The notes beneath the pieces were generated by a model, which was not told the origin of the DNA, searched no databases, and worked only from the letters and a program-made list of their open reading frames with translations. The position numbers and the translations under genes were made by a program. Source: Nodosilinea nodulosa PCC 7104 (lineage in GTDB: Bacteria > Cyanobacteriota > Cyanobacteriia > Phormidesmidales > Phormidesmidaceae). From it: 64,000 nucleotides of DNA. The stretch lies in NCBI RefSeq assembly GCF_000309385.1, contig NZ_JH976537.1, positions 5,849,388 through 5,913,387 of the forward strand, in the 5' to 3' direction. Of the stretch, positions 25,095 to 36,000 are shown piece after piece (position 1 is the first letter of the stretch; every line of letters begins with the position of its first letter).

Positions 25095-26090
25095 CTATTG
25101 CAGATATTTCTTCAGTTCGGCTGCCGCTTGGACGAAGAGCGATCGCACCGCCGGAACCTCGGCCAACCCATTTAACAACCCAAAGTCATGAATCATGCCG
25201 TTGTAGCGCACCGTTGTCACGGTCACTCCAGCTTCATCCAGTTTGCGTCCATAGGCTTCGCCTCCATCTCGCAAAATGTCGCTCTCGGCCACTTGAATGA
25301 GTGCCGGGGGCAATCCTTTCAGTTGCTCAACCGTCGCCTGGAGCGGTGAGGCATAGATATCTTTGCGCTTTTCAGGGTCAGCAATGTACATGTCATACAT
25401 CCACTTCATCAGCGGTGTGGTCAAAAAGCGCTTATCACCAAATTGCCTATAAGACTCTGTTTCAAAACTGGAGTCTACGATGGGCCACATCATGATTTGC
25501 AGCTTAATGTGCGGACCGCCCCTGTCTTTTGCCATCAGCGATGTCACTGCCGTCATGTTGCCGCCGACGCTGTTGCCGACTACAGCTAGATTGCTGCCGT
25601 CCACACCAATTTCCTCGCCATGCTCAGCCACCCATTTCGTCGCCGCATAGATTTCATTGATCGCCTGGGGAAACTGAGCATCGGGCGTGCGCGTATAGTT
25701 GACAAAGACTCCGGAAAATCCGCTGAGCACAACCAGATCGCGCACCATACGCTTGTGGGTGGGATAATCGCCCAGCACCCAGCCGCCACCGTGAATGAAG
25801 ATGAACACAGGCAAAATTCCTTGAACGCCCTCAGGCCGAACGATGTTGAGCGTTATTGAATATTCATCAGCGGTAATTGTTTTTTCAGACTCGTCAATGC
25901 CTGACAAATCAACATCAGCAGAAGCCTGAGCATCCACCAATACTTGACGCGCTTCGAGGGGAGGGAGGGTTTCTAGAGGTACACCACCTGAATTCAATAC
26001 TTTCAAGAATGCCTTGACTTCTCTGGAAAGACGTGGATCGTCTGCGACTTCTAAAATAGTTTCTGATTGAGCTTTTACTTGAGCAATCAT
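25095..26090 (-). CDS. HSL-family alpha/beta hydrolase (esterase)
   Basis: Hormone-sensitive-lipase-type esterase of 331 residues. The oxyanion motif HGGG is in FIHGGGWVLGDYP, the nucleophile in VVGNSVGGNMTA, the Asp in AESDILRDGGE and the His in GMIHDFGLLN. These enzymes act on short acyl esters and are cytoplasmic. A ribosome site (AAAGGA) precedes the start. It is separated from neighbours by an MDR-side repeat and a 287-bp upstream spacer in which no module copy is visible. Confidence 0.9.
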   Translation of the reverse strand: MIAQVKAQSETILEVADDPRLSREVKAFLKVLNSGGVPLETLPPLEARQVLVDAQASADVDLSGIDESEKTITADEYSITLNIVRPEGVQGILPVFIFIHGGGWVLGDYPTHKRMVRDLVVLSGFSGVFVNYTRTPDAQFPQAINEIYAATKWVAEHGEEIGVDGSNLAVVGNSVGGNMTAVTSLMAKDRGGPHIKLQIMMWPIVDSSFETESYRQFGDKRFLTTPLMKWMYDMYIADPEKRKDIYASPLQATVEQLKGLPPALIQVAESDILRDGGEAYGRKLDEAGVTVTTVRYNGMIHDFGLLNGLAEVPAVRSLFVQAAAELKKYLQ

Positions 26091-26377
26091 GACGTTCTCC
26101 TTTGGTTGATAAATGGTGAAAATCTGTGAAGTAACACGGTCAAGTCAACGCTTAGTTTTAGGGAGCACGGACTAACATATTGTTGTTCTCATATAGGTCG
26201 TTATTGTCTAATTTCTATGCCAAACCATTTAGTGGCGATCGCTGCCTAATTCCTTTTGATGCAACGATTGCAACTGCAATTTTGCCGTCTAGCTTACGTA
26301 TGATAATCAGCCTTAGATTGTCCAATGTGAGAGGATAATTGCGTGGTTTTCTAGATAATTGATTGAGTTCGAGCAAC

Positions 26378-27382
26378 TTACACATGGGCTAATGCCGGAA
26401 AGAGTTTGCCCCGCAGCACGAGTCGTACTGTCCCCAGCGCAATGCTGCCAATCACGATATTTGCACCAATAAAAAGGAGCACTGCCAAACCTTCTATTGT
26501 TCCGGTCATGCCGCGTTCAACAAAGCGCAAGGGTGCCAACGCCAAGGCCGCAACGCCCAGTGTAAAAGCCCAATAGGATGCTTCAAACGGTTGTTGGCCC
26601 AACCACGGCAGCAGTCGCAATAGTATCAATGCCTGCATTAGGCCATACCCAAAGAGGATTTGGGCAAAGATGTCGGGCTGACCGCTCGTGAGGCTTAAGT
26701 AGGCAACACAGCCGACGGCAGGCGGTGCTAGTTGAATACCCAGCGTTGGACGCAGGGGTTTGGGCAGCGCTTCCAGCAGATATAAGCGCTGCATGATGAT
26801 AGACTCCAGCGCAAACCACGAAAACAGCCCCATCCCAAAAAACAACGCGCCCCATTCTCGATAGCCGAACGCGCTGGCCGCGATCGAACCGACAAACCCA
26901 CCAGCAACAGCTGTCAGATATAGCACTGGCGTAGTAGATTCTGGCGTGCGTCCGCCCATCCAAAATTGCCCAGACCGATAGACGCCAAAGCTCAATTGAC
27001 CGATCGCGCCAACTCTAAAGAGTGCAACTGCGATCCCATGGCTATAGGGGGCAATGGCCAACGACACCAGCAATGTAGACACAGGCACCAATCCGATAAA
27101 GCAACACAAAACAGGATGTTTGAATTCAGCCAGCGCTTCCGTTCGTGCCCACAGCCACTTGCTGAGATAAAGAAGTAATAACGTAAACCACACCACAACG
27201 GCAAGCAGCATGATCGCCTCACCAATCCAGGTAGGCAAATGCCAGATCTTACTCGCCACCCGCCAGCAGTTTCCTAACCCAATTAACCCTAGAATCATGC
27301 CAAAAAAGGAAGCAGAAACATTGATGCGATTGGTTTTCAGAGGAGTGAATTTTAGCCGTGGTTTTCTGATGGACATATTCAC
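26378..27382 (-). CDS. TehA/SLAC1-family transporter
   Basis: Integral membrane protein of 334 residues with about ten hydrophobic helices, matching the TDT family (tellurite-resistance/dicarboxylate transporter TehA and plant SLAC1 anion channels). Recognisable blocks are NRINVSASFFGMILGLIGLG, FRVGAIGQLSFGVYRSGQFW and YWAFTLGVAALALAPLRF. The start GTG at 27382 overlaps the stop of the hydrolase upstream (TAGTG), with an ATG two codons later, so translation is probably coupled. The cargo may be an anion or organic acid. Lies at the end of the MOSC-hydrolase-TehA operon. Confidence 0.88.
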   Translation of the reverse strand: MNMSIRKPRLKFTPLKTNRINVSASFFGMILGLIGLGNCWRVASKIWHLPTWIGEAIMLLAVVVWFTLLLLYLSKWLWARTEALAEFKHPVLCCFIGLVPVSTLLVSLAIAPYSHGIAVALFRVGAIGQLSFGVYRSGQFWMGGRTPESTTPVLYLTAVAGGFVGSIAASAFGYREWGALFFGMGLFSWFALESIIMQRLYLLEALPKPLRPTLGIQLAPPAVGCVAYLSLTSGQPDIFAQILFGYGLMQALILLRLLPWLGQQPFEASYWAFTLGVAALALAPLRFVERGMTGTIEGLAVLLFIGANIVIGSIALGTVRLVLRGKLFPALAHV

Positions 27383-28251
27383 TAAGCAGGGAGAGGTTGC
27401 AGTCGTGATGCGAAAAACTGGGTGATATAATCGGCGATCGCATCCCCATCTTCTTCGAGGGCGAAGTGGCCAGTATCGAGCAAATGAAACTCAACATCCT
27501 TCAAATCACGCTGGTAGGGATAGGCTCCCTCAGCGGGAAAGATGAAGTCGTTTTTGCCCCATACGATTAGAGCAGGCGGTTGATAGGTGCGAAAATACTC
27601 CTGCCATTGGGGATAGAGCGGCGGGTTGGTGCCGTAGCTATACAGCAGCTGTAGCTGAATCTCACCGTTGCCAGGGCGATCGAGGAAATGTTGATCTATC
27701 GTCCAGGTATCGGGGCTGATCGCCTCAGGACTCCGAACGCCGTTGGTGTATTGCCACTTGGTAGCTTCTAGCGTCACCAGGTAAGCCAGCTTACTTTCAT
27801 TTTCGGGCGATCGTGCTTGCCAATAGGCTTTAATTGGTTCCCAAAATTCGCGCAGTCCTTCGTCGTAGGCATTGCCATTTTGGATGATCAGCCCTTGCAC
27901 CCGCTCAGGATGGTTTGCTGCAATGCGATAGCCAATAGGTGCACCGTAATCCATCACATAGAGGCTATATTTTTTTAAATCTAGAGCAACAATAAACTTC
28001 TCCATGATTTCGGCCAGGTGATCAAACGAGTAATCAAACTCATTTACGCTTGGCATGGAGCTGTGACCATAGCCTGGATAATCGGGGGCAACCAGATGAA
28101 ACCTATCGGCCAGTGCAGGAATTAAATTGCGGAACATGTGGGAAGAGGTCGGAAAGCCATGTAGCAGTAGAATGGTCGGGCGATCGCGAGAACCGGCTTC
28201 GCGGTAGAAAATATCCAATCCATCGATCTCGATCGTGTGAAATGCAGTCAT
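27382..28251 (-). CDS. Epoxide-hydrolase/haloalkane-dehalogenase-type hydrolase
   Basis: Alpha/beta hydrolase of 289 residues. The nucleophile is aspartate ([12 protein letters not shown]) rather than serine, which marks the epoxide hydrolase and haloalkane dehalogenase branch. The oxyanion region is [18 protein letters not shown], the late Asp/Glu is in [10 protein letters not shown] and the His in [13 protein letters not shown]. The substrate is unknown, but an epoxide or halogenated compound would fit the detoxification setting. It lies between the MOSC gene (29 bp upstream) and the TehA-like gene (overlap). Confidence 0.88.
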   Translation of the reverse strand: MTAFHTIEIDGLDIFYREAGSRDRPTILLLHGFPTSSHMFRNLIPALADRFHLVAPDYPGYGHSSMPSVNEFDYSFDHLAEIMEKFIVALDLKKYSLYVMDYGAPIGYRIAANHPERVQGLIIQNGNAYDEGLREFWEPIKAYWQARSPENESKLAYLVTLEATKWQYTNGVRSPEAISPDTWTIDQHFLDRPGNGEIQLQLLYSYGTNPPLYPQWQEYFRTYQPPALIVWGKNDFIFPAEGAYPYQRDLKDVEFHLLDTGHFALEEDGDAIADYITQFFASRLQPLPA

Positions 28252-28280
28252 GGGACCATTCCTTATTAGTTAATAAAAAC

Positions 28281-28934
28281 TTATTTCTTGCCCTGACGCA
28301 GTATTTGCTCCTGAAAATAATCGCGCCAGCTTGCAGGTAAAGCTTCCAGCTGAGTTGCGCGGCGCAGTAGCTCTGGATTGGTCTGCTCGCGCACATATAG
28401 CCGAGTAATGTCGGCAACCGTGATGTTGTTTGAATCCCGGCTGGTTTGCTCGATCGCATCTCCGGCCTCAACTTCGCCCTCTTGCAATACCCGAAAGTAA
28501 AATCCGGTGCGGCGGCTATCCAGAAATCGCTTTACCATATCTGGCCTCCCAAATCGAATGCCTAGCTTGTAGCAGGGCATCCGGGGCTGGGTGACAATCA
28601 GGTTTACGGCGCCAATTTGAAAGCGATCGCCAATGTTGACATCCTCTTCTTGCAGCCCCGTCACTGTGAAATTTTCGCCAAATATACCGGGGGTTAGCTC
28701 GGTATCGGGCAGCTCACTGCGCCAGTAGTCGTAATGCTCAAACGGGTAGACATAGATCGCCTTATCCGCCCCGCCGTGAACAGTGAGATCGGCCTGACCG
28801 TCGCCGTCCAAATTCAGCGATCGCACCATTACCCTTGCACTGATAGGATCTTTAAAAATCCCGGTTTTAATTGTTTTTCCTTTCCAGATGACGTCGCGAG
28901 GAAGCCCAACATTGACAGAAGTAAGCCTGATCAT
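28281..28934 (-). CDS. MOSC-domain protein (YiiM type)
   Basis: A 217-residue YiiM-like protein: MOSC domain with the conserved Cys in QPRMPCYKLGIRF, preceded by LTVHGGADKAIYVYPFEHY and GIFGENFTVTG, then a C-terminal three-helix segment (ITRLYVREQTNPELL). YiiM binds molybdenum cofactor and reduces N-hydroxylated compounds with electrons from an auxiliary protein. It leads an operon with the epoxide-hydrolase-type and TehA-like genes. A 116-bp promoter module ends 308 bp upstream, leaving a long leader with no other visible gene. Confidence 0.9.
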   Translation of the reverse strand: MIRLTSVNVGLPRDVIWKGKTIKTGIFKDPISARVMVRSLNLDGDGQADLTVHGGADKAIYVYPFEHYDYWRSELPDTELTPGIFGENFTVTGLQEEDVNIGDRFQIGAVNLIVTQPRMPCYKLGIRFGRPDMVKRFLDSRRTGFYFRVLQEGEVEAGDAIEQTSRDSNNITVADITRLYVREQTNPELLRRATQLEALPASWRDYFQEQILRQGKK

Positions 28935-29241
28935 AGCTATCAGTCCTCTCAGAATTCTCTTGATGCAAACTGCCCAAGCAAATTTTGATCGCCATCAAAT
29001 TGCATCGATATAGCTGTAGTCAGTCTGATTAAGACATGTCTTCCATAAATGTTCAAACATTAGTAGGGTTTCTAGATGTCCTGACCAACGTGACTATGGC
29101 TATAAGTAATGCAGGAAAAACGCCATACCACTTTTCCCAGATAAAACTACCAAACGCTGCAATGGGTAAAACGCTTATGCCCCCACGGCTATGCTGGCTG
29201 GTAGCTGAATTTGAGAGAATTGCTATTGCTCGACTGGGTTT
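28935..29241. other. Leader between promoter module c and the MOSC gene
   Basis: A 307-bp spacer without a convincing gene or repeat. A small open frame on the minus strand (29053-29274) runs through the module itself and is not credited. If transcription starts at the module's -10, this stretch is an untranslated leader. Confidence 0.35.
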
Positions 29242-29357
29242 AATATAGAGAACTGATGCTCGCCTGTCGCCCACTCAGGGTTGACACTTTTGCCCCGTAA
29301 CGCGATTGATCAAATCGTCCATCTCACACCGGATAGGGGACTCCAACCTGAGTTGGA
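29242..29357 (-). promoter_or_regulatory. 116-bp promoter module, copy c
   Basis: On the minus strand: palindrome TCCAACT-CA-GGTTGGA (29357-29342), a middle part with GGACGATT, GGGGCAAAAG plus TGTCAACC, GGCGAC (29271-29266), 18 bp, TATATT (29247-29242). It lies between the NarL-type regulator gene and the MOSC gene and points at the latter. Confidence 0.7.
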
Positions 29358-29381
29358 ATCTGCCCTCAACCTCAGCTGCGG

Positions 29382-30014
29382 CTATAGGCTGACAATGCCG
29401 CGTTTAACCGCCACAATCACCGCCTGGGTGCGATCGTTTACGCCCAGTTTGCTTAAAATGCGGTTAACGTGAGACTTAACGGTGCTTTCACCAATGCACA
29501 AAGCGGTGCCAATTTCCAGGTTAGTCATCCCCTGCGCCATAGAGCGCAGCACCTCTAGCTCTCGCTCACTCAGCTCTGGATTGCTCATCCGCTGCACCAG
29601 CTTCGCTCCCACCTCTGGCGGCACGTACTTCTGACCGCTATAAATGGTGCGAATCGCATTGAGCAGCTCGTCGGGCTTGGCATCCTTGAGCAGGTAGCCC
29701 TGGGCACCGGCCTGCAAGCCGCGATAGATGTCCTCATCGCTGTCGTAGGTGGTTAGCACAATCACTCGCGCCTGCTTAAACTCAGTGCAGATCGCGGCGA
29801 TCGCCTCTACCCCGGTCACCTGCGGCATGCGCAGATCCATCAGCGTCACATCGGGCTGGTGCTCTCGAAAGAGGGCGATCGCCTGCTGTCCGTCTTCGGC
29901 CTGGGCCACCACCGTCATCTCTGGCACCCGGTTGATGATTGTCGCCAACCCCTGCCGGACGATGGAATGATCATCAACAATCAGAATGCGAATCGGACTG
30001 GATGGGTCTATCAT
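29382..30014 (-). CDS. NarL/FixJ-family response regulator
   Basis: Two-component regulator of 210 residues. The receiver has the acidic pair (VDDHSIVRQG, Asp14-Asp15), phospho-acceptor Asp60 in TLMDLRMPQVTG and the Lys in LLKDAKPDELL. The C-terminal LuxR-type helix-turn-helix covers about residues 145-205 (LSERELEVLRSMAQG, then IGESTVKSHVNRILSKL). Its start overlaps the stop of the giant kinase by 4 bp, so the pair is translationally coupled and almost certainly cognate. It is the only full response regulator in the window and a candidate for control of the adjacent 116-bp module. Confidence 0.95.
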   Translation of the reverse strand: MIDPSSPIRILIVDDHSIVRQGLATIINRVPEMTVVAQAEDGQQAIALFREHQPDVTLMDLRMPQVTGVEAIAAICTEFKQARVIVLTTYDSDEDIYRGLQAGAQGYLLKDAKPDELLNAIRTIYSGQKYVPPEVGAKLVQRMSNPELSERELEVLRSMAQGMTNLEIGTALCIGESTVKSHVNRILSKLGVNDRTQAVIVAVKRGIVSL

Positions 30015-33000
30015 GATGCTCGCTCTTGGGAAAACACAACAACAATTTCGGTGCCCTGCCCCGGCTGACTCTGAATCGTCAGCTGTGCGCCCATCTGCTC
30101 GGCCCGTTCACTCATGCCCAGCAGGCCAAAGCCCCCTTCCGCTGGCAGGTTATCCATCCTGAAACCACAGCCGTCGTCTTGAATGTGCAAGCGACATTGG
30201 CCATCTTCGTACCATAATTCAATCCGAATTTCATGGGCACTGGCGTATTTGACCGCATTGGTCAGGGCTTCCTGCCCTATCCGCAGCAGGTGATTTTCGA
30301 CCTCCGTGGGGAGGGGATAGGCTGTGCCGTAAACGTCATAGATTAAGGCGGTGTCGGCGGCCGCTCTCATTTGAGTCACTAACCGATGCAGGGCGCTGCT
30401 TAAATCGCCCTCCTCCAAAAGCTGGGGGCGCAAAGCGGACACCGATCGCCGCGCCTCAGCCAGCCCGGTGCGGGCCAGTTCCTCCATAATCTCCAGGTGG
30501 GTCTGGGTCGCCTGGAGATCGTCGGTGAGCACCTGCGTGGCGGCGGTGATCTGGAGCAAAATGCCGGTGAAGGATTGGGCCAGCGTATCGTGGATTTCCC
30601 GCGCCATGCGGTTGCGCTCCTCCAGAATTGAGGCGGCTTCAGCTTTGTTGCGTTCCCGCAGGGCCGCCTCTCGCTGTTCGCTAACGTCGAGAATCACCCC
30701 CAACATGCGCACGGGCTGACCCGCTGCGTTATAAACGCCTCGACCCCTGGCCACCACCCAGTGGATATCGCCATTGGGGTAAACCACTCGATATTCAGCT
30801 TCATAATCGTTGCGGGTGGCCAACGTGGATGCAATCGTTTGCTCAACCCGGTCGATATCGTCTGGATGAACGCGATCGCGCCACGCCTGATAGCCACTTT
30901 CAACCTCACCGGGCACCAATCCTATCAATCGAATGTGGTTATCGTCCCACTCGACTGTACCCTCCACAATGTCCCAATTCCAGCTGCCGATGTGGGTGAA
31001 GTCCATGGTCAGCCTGCGCTGCGCTTCGCTTTGGCGCAGGGCGTTTTCAATGTGCTGGCGCTCTTCAATCTCCTGCGAAAGCAGCAGTGTTCGCTCGGCA
31101 ACCTGCTGTTCTAGCGTTTGGTTATAGTCAGCCAGGAGTTTCTCTGCCCGTCTGCGCTCGGTGATGTCTTGAAAGGCGGCGATCGCATATACGACATTCC
31201 CCTGTTCATCAAAGACGGGCGTCCCCCAGGCCTCAGCGGGAATAATTGCGTCGTTCTGGTGAATATCTGCATCATCAGTCCTGGTGCGTTCGCCCTTTAG
31301 CGCCCGAATAATGGGCAGTCTCTCGGATGGATAGATTTGATCCGTTCCCGTCACATAGAGCTGATAAACCTCCGAAAGTTGCTCCGGTGTCGCGGCAGGA
31401 TCAACCCCTTTACCCAACAGCTCAATTCCCTGCTGATTGACATAGTAAGGGCGACCCGTCGCATCTAGGATGGCAATTCCCACCGGCATCGCTTCTAAAA
31501 ATTGAGCCATTTGACTTTCGCTAGCGCGCAGCCTTGAGTAAAGTTTGGCATTTTCAATGGCGATCGCCGCCTGAGTGGAGAGTAGATTCAAAACTTGGGA
31601 GCGATCGGGGGTGAATGCTCCCGCTATTAGATGATTTTCTAGATACAGTACTCCGACGAGCTTACTCTGATTCAGCAGCGGCAAGCAGAGCAAAGATTGG
31701 GTTTTGTTCTGCTGAATGTAGGGATCATTGGTAAAATTTCCTTCGCGAGTGGCATCATTCAAGATGACAGATTCATGCGTCCGGATCACATACTGAATAA
31801 TGGATTCAGGTAAGCGATTTGCCATTGAAATCGATTGCAGTATTTGCGTCGTGCAAACGTTCTCACCGTCATTAAGTTCACAAGCCGCCTCGATTACCCA
31901 TTCTCCTGAATTTTGCAGAAGTAAACATCCAGTTTGCGCCCCAGCATTCTCGATTAAAATTTGCATTAAGGAGTGGAGCAAGTGATCCAGCTCAATTTCG
32001 CTCGAAATTGCCTGGGCTGCTTTCATCACTGCGGTCAGATCAAAGGCAACCTGGGAGGTATTAGAGGTAGTTTTACCTGTGGTACGGTTTACGCTGTCAA
32101 CCACACGCGAAGCTTGAGGGAAAAACTGTGGGTAGCGAGCTTCTAAATCTTTGACTTTTGCCATTGCTCCCCAGCATTCATAGCAGTAGTGCGCTTCTTT
32201 CATATAGGTCTGAGCGATTTTTCCACGACCTAGCGCAAGATAATGTCTGGCCGCTAATTCATAGGCCAACGCTTCCTCTTGCAGATACTCGTTATCCCTA
32301 GCACCCCGGATCGCTTTTTCATATAGTTCTTCTGCCTCAAAAAACTGATTTAAGATCCGTGCCTTCTCTGCTTCAATTAATTCGTATTTATGCTGAAAAT
32401 TGGTTGGAGCGGAATGCGCCCATTTCTGCATCTTCTCTTGATTGCTGTTTATTTTGAGCAGCAGATGCCCTCGTTCTGAGAAAGGAACAGATTGATAGAA
32501 TTGAATTTGGGCTAAAGAATCGTAGAAATAGAATACAGATGCTGAGAAAGTTCCTCCTACTCCATCCAAATAAAGTTCGGCTTGAGAAGCATACTCTAGT
32601 GCCTGTGATATCTCCTCGAATAAATAATTTAAAATAAGCTTATCTAAATACAGATAGTAAAGATGTGTTCTATCATTTGCTTTGAGGTGGATTTGCAAAT
32701 AATGGCTTTCATCATAATTCTCACTAAGTAATCGACCTGGATTCTCAACTTGTTCTTGTAAATTAAAAACAACCTGCTGCAGTCTGCGAAAATGAATTAA
32801 AATGTTCTGCTGCTTGAACTGCGCTAAAACCTCGCTGTAGGTCCTGACTGCCAATACAACATTTGCTAATTCCAACCCAGCAAAATACGAATACAAACAG
32901 CTAAAGCCCGCAGCATACATGCTGAACTCTACATCTCCAGTTTCTAGCCCAGTTTCATAGGACTCCTGAAGTAAGGGTAAAGTTTGTCGAATATGAGCTT

Positions 33001-36000
33001 TACAATGTGTGAGATGCGCTCCAACCATCTCTAGAACCTTGGGCTTAAGTTTTTTACTATCTAATCGCTCAGTCAGATTTAGCGCCAATTTGCCAAATTT
33101 GTAACCTCGTTCAAAATCCTGCATTATTCCATTAAGAACGACACCGCCATAAGTAGCATAGGCAAAAGATGAGAAGGAAGTATTTCCATACTTAATAGAT
33201 AAATTTATTTGCTCTAACACAATCAGCGGTAGCAGTGAGGGAGCTGCTTGAAAGGCAGCTCCAACGAGACTCGATAAGATTTGCATAGCAGCCAGCTTAT
33301 CTGGCTCCGTCATTGACGGTAGCTCCAGCAAGTCTCTTGTGCTTGTGGCATCTAAATTATCTACTTCTTCCTTTAAATACCTTTGAAAGTCAACGTCTGT
33401 TTGCAACGTGGGTAAAGTGATGCCCAGCAGATCTAAAACTTCTAAGCCAATCTCAATTGCCTCTGTTTGTCTACTTTGTATCATGCAAATTTGAAGTTTC
33501 GTTTCGTAGACTTTTATCTTGTCTAGAACAGTGTTTGCATGCTCTAGAACAACGATTTCCAATTGTTCCATTTGGTGAAGTTCGCCACAAAGATATGCTG
33601 CTTCTGTCGCTTCTTCGTATAGCGCCAAGGTCAAAGCATACTGCAACTGCCACCTATCAGCAGTCAGTAATTTTATTCCTGTCGTTAAGTACTGTAGTGC
33701 AGCACTGTGAGCTGATGCTCTTTTAGCTTTCTGTCCTGCAATCAGATTCAGCCTAGCTATCTTATCTCGCTCCTGCTGATTCGTGACGAGATGACGACCT
33801 AGATTAAGGTGATCAATTACCTCAAATACGTTATGAGGTATAATTTCAGGCTCGCTACTTTGCAGTAAGAGATAGCCAATCTGCAGGTGAACAGCCTGCT
33901 GCTGCTCCTTTGCAATTAGGGTGTAAGCAGCCTGCTGTACGCGATCGTGCGAAAACTTGTAGCTCTGAACTAATAGATTTTCATCTAGCTCGGAGGTAGA
34001 TAGAATCAACTCTGACTGAATCACGGTCGAGAGTTCTGCGTAAATTTCAACTGCTGGTTGCTCACAGATTGCCGAGAGGGTTGCCAAATTAAATTCAGCA
34101 CCAATACAAGCCGCCAAACGCAGGACCTGTTGAGTTCGCTCCGGCAGCTGCTTCAGCTTACCAATCATTAACTCCACCACATTGTCGGTGATGTTTTTGG
34201 CTTTAATCTGAGCAATATCCCATTGCCAGCATTGCTGATGAATGTTGAAGACAACCAGATTTTCGGCATGCAGCGTTTTGATAAATTCACTGACAAAGTA
34301 GGGGTTGCCGTTTGTTTTACGCCATACCAACTCTGCTAAAGGTGCGATCGCCTCAGCAGAGGCATGTAGCGTATCTGCAATCAGTTGAGCCACTGCCCCC
34401 AGCTCCAGCGGAGCCAGGGTAATCTGATGAATGGCGACGCTTTCCTGTTTTAGTTTCTCCACCGCTGTAAGCAGCGGATATATTTGAGTAGCGTCATTAT
34501 CTCGATAGGCTCCAATTAAAAGTAGAAACTGCACCGCGCGATCGCGCAAGATCAATTCAATCAACTTAAGGGTAGCCGAGTCTGCCCATTGCAAATCATC
34601 CAGAAAGATAACGAGGGGATGCCGATCGGAGCAGCAGGCCCGAATAAACTTTTGAAAGACAAGGTTAAACCGATTTTGGGCCTCAGTCGATCCAACTTCG
34701 GGTAAGGGTAGCTGCTGACCAATAATCAGCTCTACCTCTGGGATTACATCAATGATCAGCTGCCCGTTGTTGCCCAGGGCGTTTAGAAGCTGCGATCGCC
34801 ACTGCTGCACCCGATCCTCAGGTTCGCTAAGCAGCTGCTGCACCAATTTTCGCAGGGCATCGACGATCGCGCTGTAGGGAATGTTGCGCTGAAACTGGTC
34901 AAACTTACCCGAGATAAAGTATCCGCGCTTTGCCGTAATCGGCTTGTAGAGTTCCTGCACCAGGGCCGATTTGCCGATTCCAGAATAGCCAGAGACCAAC
35001 ATCATTTCAGCAGGCACCGGACTATTGTCGCGCTCCGTTTCTCTATGTCTCTCTGTCTCTGTATCACTTCCCCCGGCGACCCTCTCAAAGGCCGCCAGCA
35101 ACGCGGCAATTTCCGCCTCCCGTCCATACAGCTTTTGGGGAATGTGAAACTGATCTGAGACATCTTTCAGTCCCAGTTGGAAATCATTAATTTGACCGCC
35201 TGTTGCTAATTTTTCAGCGCACAGTTCCAAGTCTGCTTTGATACCCCAGGCGCTCTGATAGCGATCTTCGGCATTCTTTGCCATCAGTTTCAAAATGATA
35301 GCTGCAACAGCTTTAGGGATGGCTGCATTCAAGTCCTGGGGCGGTGTGGGCGGCTTGGCAATATGGCAGTGGACCAGTTCGAGAATGTCTGTGGTGGGAA
35401 ACGGCAGCTGCCCGGTCAGCAGTTCGTAGAACGTCACGCCGAGCGAGTAAAAATCAGTGCGATAGTCGATCGTCCGATTCATCCGCCCGGTTTGCTCCGG
35501 CGACAGGTAGGCAAGGGTTCCTTCCAAACCGTGGGGACTTTTGAAGGTTGAGTTCGTGCGGTTAAAGCGGGTGGCAATGCCAAAGTCGATGATCTTGACC
35601 ACGCCCGAAGCGGGGTTGAGAACGATATTGCCAGGATTAATATCTTTATGAATAATGCCAGCAGCGTGGATTTGGCCCAGGATATCGGTGAGGGCGATCG
35701 CTAGCCCCAAAAAATACGGCAGCGGCATCGGGCCAACGTTCGACGGCTGCCGCATCCAGTGCTCCAGAGACTCACCGCCAAAGTCTTCTAGAAGAATAAC
35801 CAGCGTGCGCTGATAGGCTTGCTGGTCATAGGCTCTGATCACTCCTGGCAGATTCAGGGAGCGAGTAATGTCATACTCCTGTCGGTAGCGCGTGAGTTCC
35901 TGGGGCGAGGGATAGTCCTGCTTGAGCAGCTTGACGATAACCGCCAGTCCATCTTCTCTAGTACCGCGATATACCAGGGAATTAGAGCTTTCGTAAATTT

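Noticed and set aside
29053-29274. Minus-strand 73-residue frame with a hydrophobic stretch
   Set aside because: It begins within promoter module c, upstream of its -10, and no ribosome site precedes the later methionines; there is no sign of a gene.
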